Shown here piece by piece: positions 63,939-64,000 of a DNA stretch of 64,000 nt. Origin of the DNA: DATARH01 sp035534855 (lineage in GTDB: Bacteria; Pseudomonadota; Alphaproteobacteria; ATCC43930; CGMCC-115725); NCBI GenBank assembly GCA_035534855.1, contig DATLRD010000060.1:1-64000 (forward strand). The letters are read 5' to 3'. Position 1 is the stretch's first letter. Each line of letters starts with the position of its first letter. The translations under genes were made by a program, and so were the position numbers. The notes beneath the pieces were generated by a model. It saw only the letters and a program-made list of their open reading frames with translations. It was not told the origin of the DNA and searched no databases.

Positions 63939-63955
63939 AAGTCTACTGTAGACTT
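63939..63955. promoter_or_regulatory. TetR-like operator palindrome
   Basis: AAGTCTAC-T-GTAGACTT is a perfect 8-bp-arm palindrome in the 97-bp gap between the divergent LLM gene (start 63881) and the start at 63979. Such sites are typical for TetR-family repressors that control a divergent neighbour. The regulator itself is not visible. Confidence 0.5.
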
Positions 63956-63978
63956 GACCCGCGACAAAGAAACCGGCG

Positions 63979-64000
63979 ATGGCGGTGGGCGAGTTTGATC
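63979..64000 (+). CDS. Start of a divergent gene, cut by the window edge
   Basis: ATG at 63979 then GCG GTG GGC GAG TTT GAT runs to the end with an open frame (MAVGEFD). An AGAAA upstream is a weak ribosome site. Its divergent position across a TetR-like palindrome suggests a regulator, but seven residues cannot show that. Confidence 0.3.

Noticed and set aside
63603..63998. 131-residue frame antisense to the LLM gene
   Set aside because: It overlaps the LLM reading frame and its operator region; the LLM protein is the conserved one.

Overview
The window is GC-rich chromosomal DNA from an alphaproteobacterium, most likely of Rhodospirillales type. This is inferred from family content, not from a database search. 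The pointers are a complex I accessory subunit of the NDUFA12 type next to an MlaD-like protein, a DUF2155 protein, aat and accCB-aroQ, a B12-dependent ribonucleotide reductase, a PAS_5-type protein, DUF1491, and alphaproteobacterial palindromic intergenic repeats. Genes are tightly packed with many ATGA-type overlaps. I see no rRNA, tRNA, CRISPR array, prophage or intact insertion sequence.

Layout. 1-2.2 kb: the end of an unknown gene, then a two-gene XRE/ImmA-IrrE metallopeptidase module bounded by a 13-bp inverted repeat. 2.2-7.4 kb: hydantoinase, panB, a gamma-glutamyltranspeptidase-like enzyme and a cupin. 7.4-12.4 kb: a plus-strand cluster with a split ThDP decarboxylase, a CaiB/BaiF CoA-transferase, a crotonase-fold protein lacking both usual glutamates, a PAS protein and a polysaccharide deacetylase. 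12.4-15.4 kb: lipoprotein, serine hydrolase, aminotransferase. 15.5-19.6 kb: rfbA/rfbB and a divergent pair of unrecognised paralogues that look linked to surface glycans. 19.6-23.9 kb: nrdJ with two small downstream genes.

24.1-28.7 kb: NDUFA12, mlaD, two small genes, then aat, accC, accB and aroQ on the minus strand. 28.7-33 kb: a siroheme reductase, its flavoprotein and a NirC-type channel, which together could import and reduce nitrite. 33-36 kb: GST, CopD-like protein, hydrolase and a small protein. 36-46 kb: a complete form II carbon-monoxide-dehydrogenase-like locus on the minus strand: coxG, coxS, coxL, coxM, a CHRD protein, coxD, coxE, a split XdhC pair and a molybdopterin-binding/MobA-like fusion. 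The large subunit carries AYRGAGR, not the AYRCSFR of proven CO dehydrogenases.

46-56 kb is mostly housekeeping: RidA, pyrF, GNAT, sseA, alanyl-tRNA editing, cysteine synthase, a GGDEF-EAL protein, dCTP deaminase, NUDIX and DUF1491. 56-61.4 kb holds a fatty acyl-AMP ligase with its own acyl carrier protein, divergent from a protein with three repeated beta-rich modules and a WcbI-like C-terminus, coupled to a TIM-barrel protein. This is the most unusual functional neighbourhood. The window ends with a 2-hydroxyacid dehydrogenase, a gene-free stretch with short repeats, and an LLM-class oxidoreductase whose upstream region holds a TetR-like palindrome.
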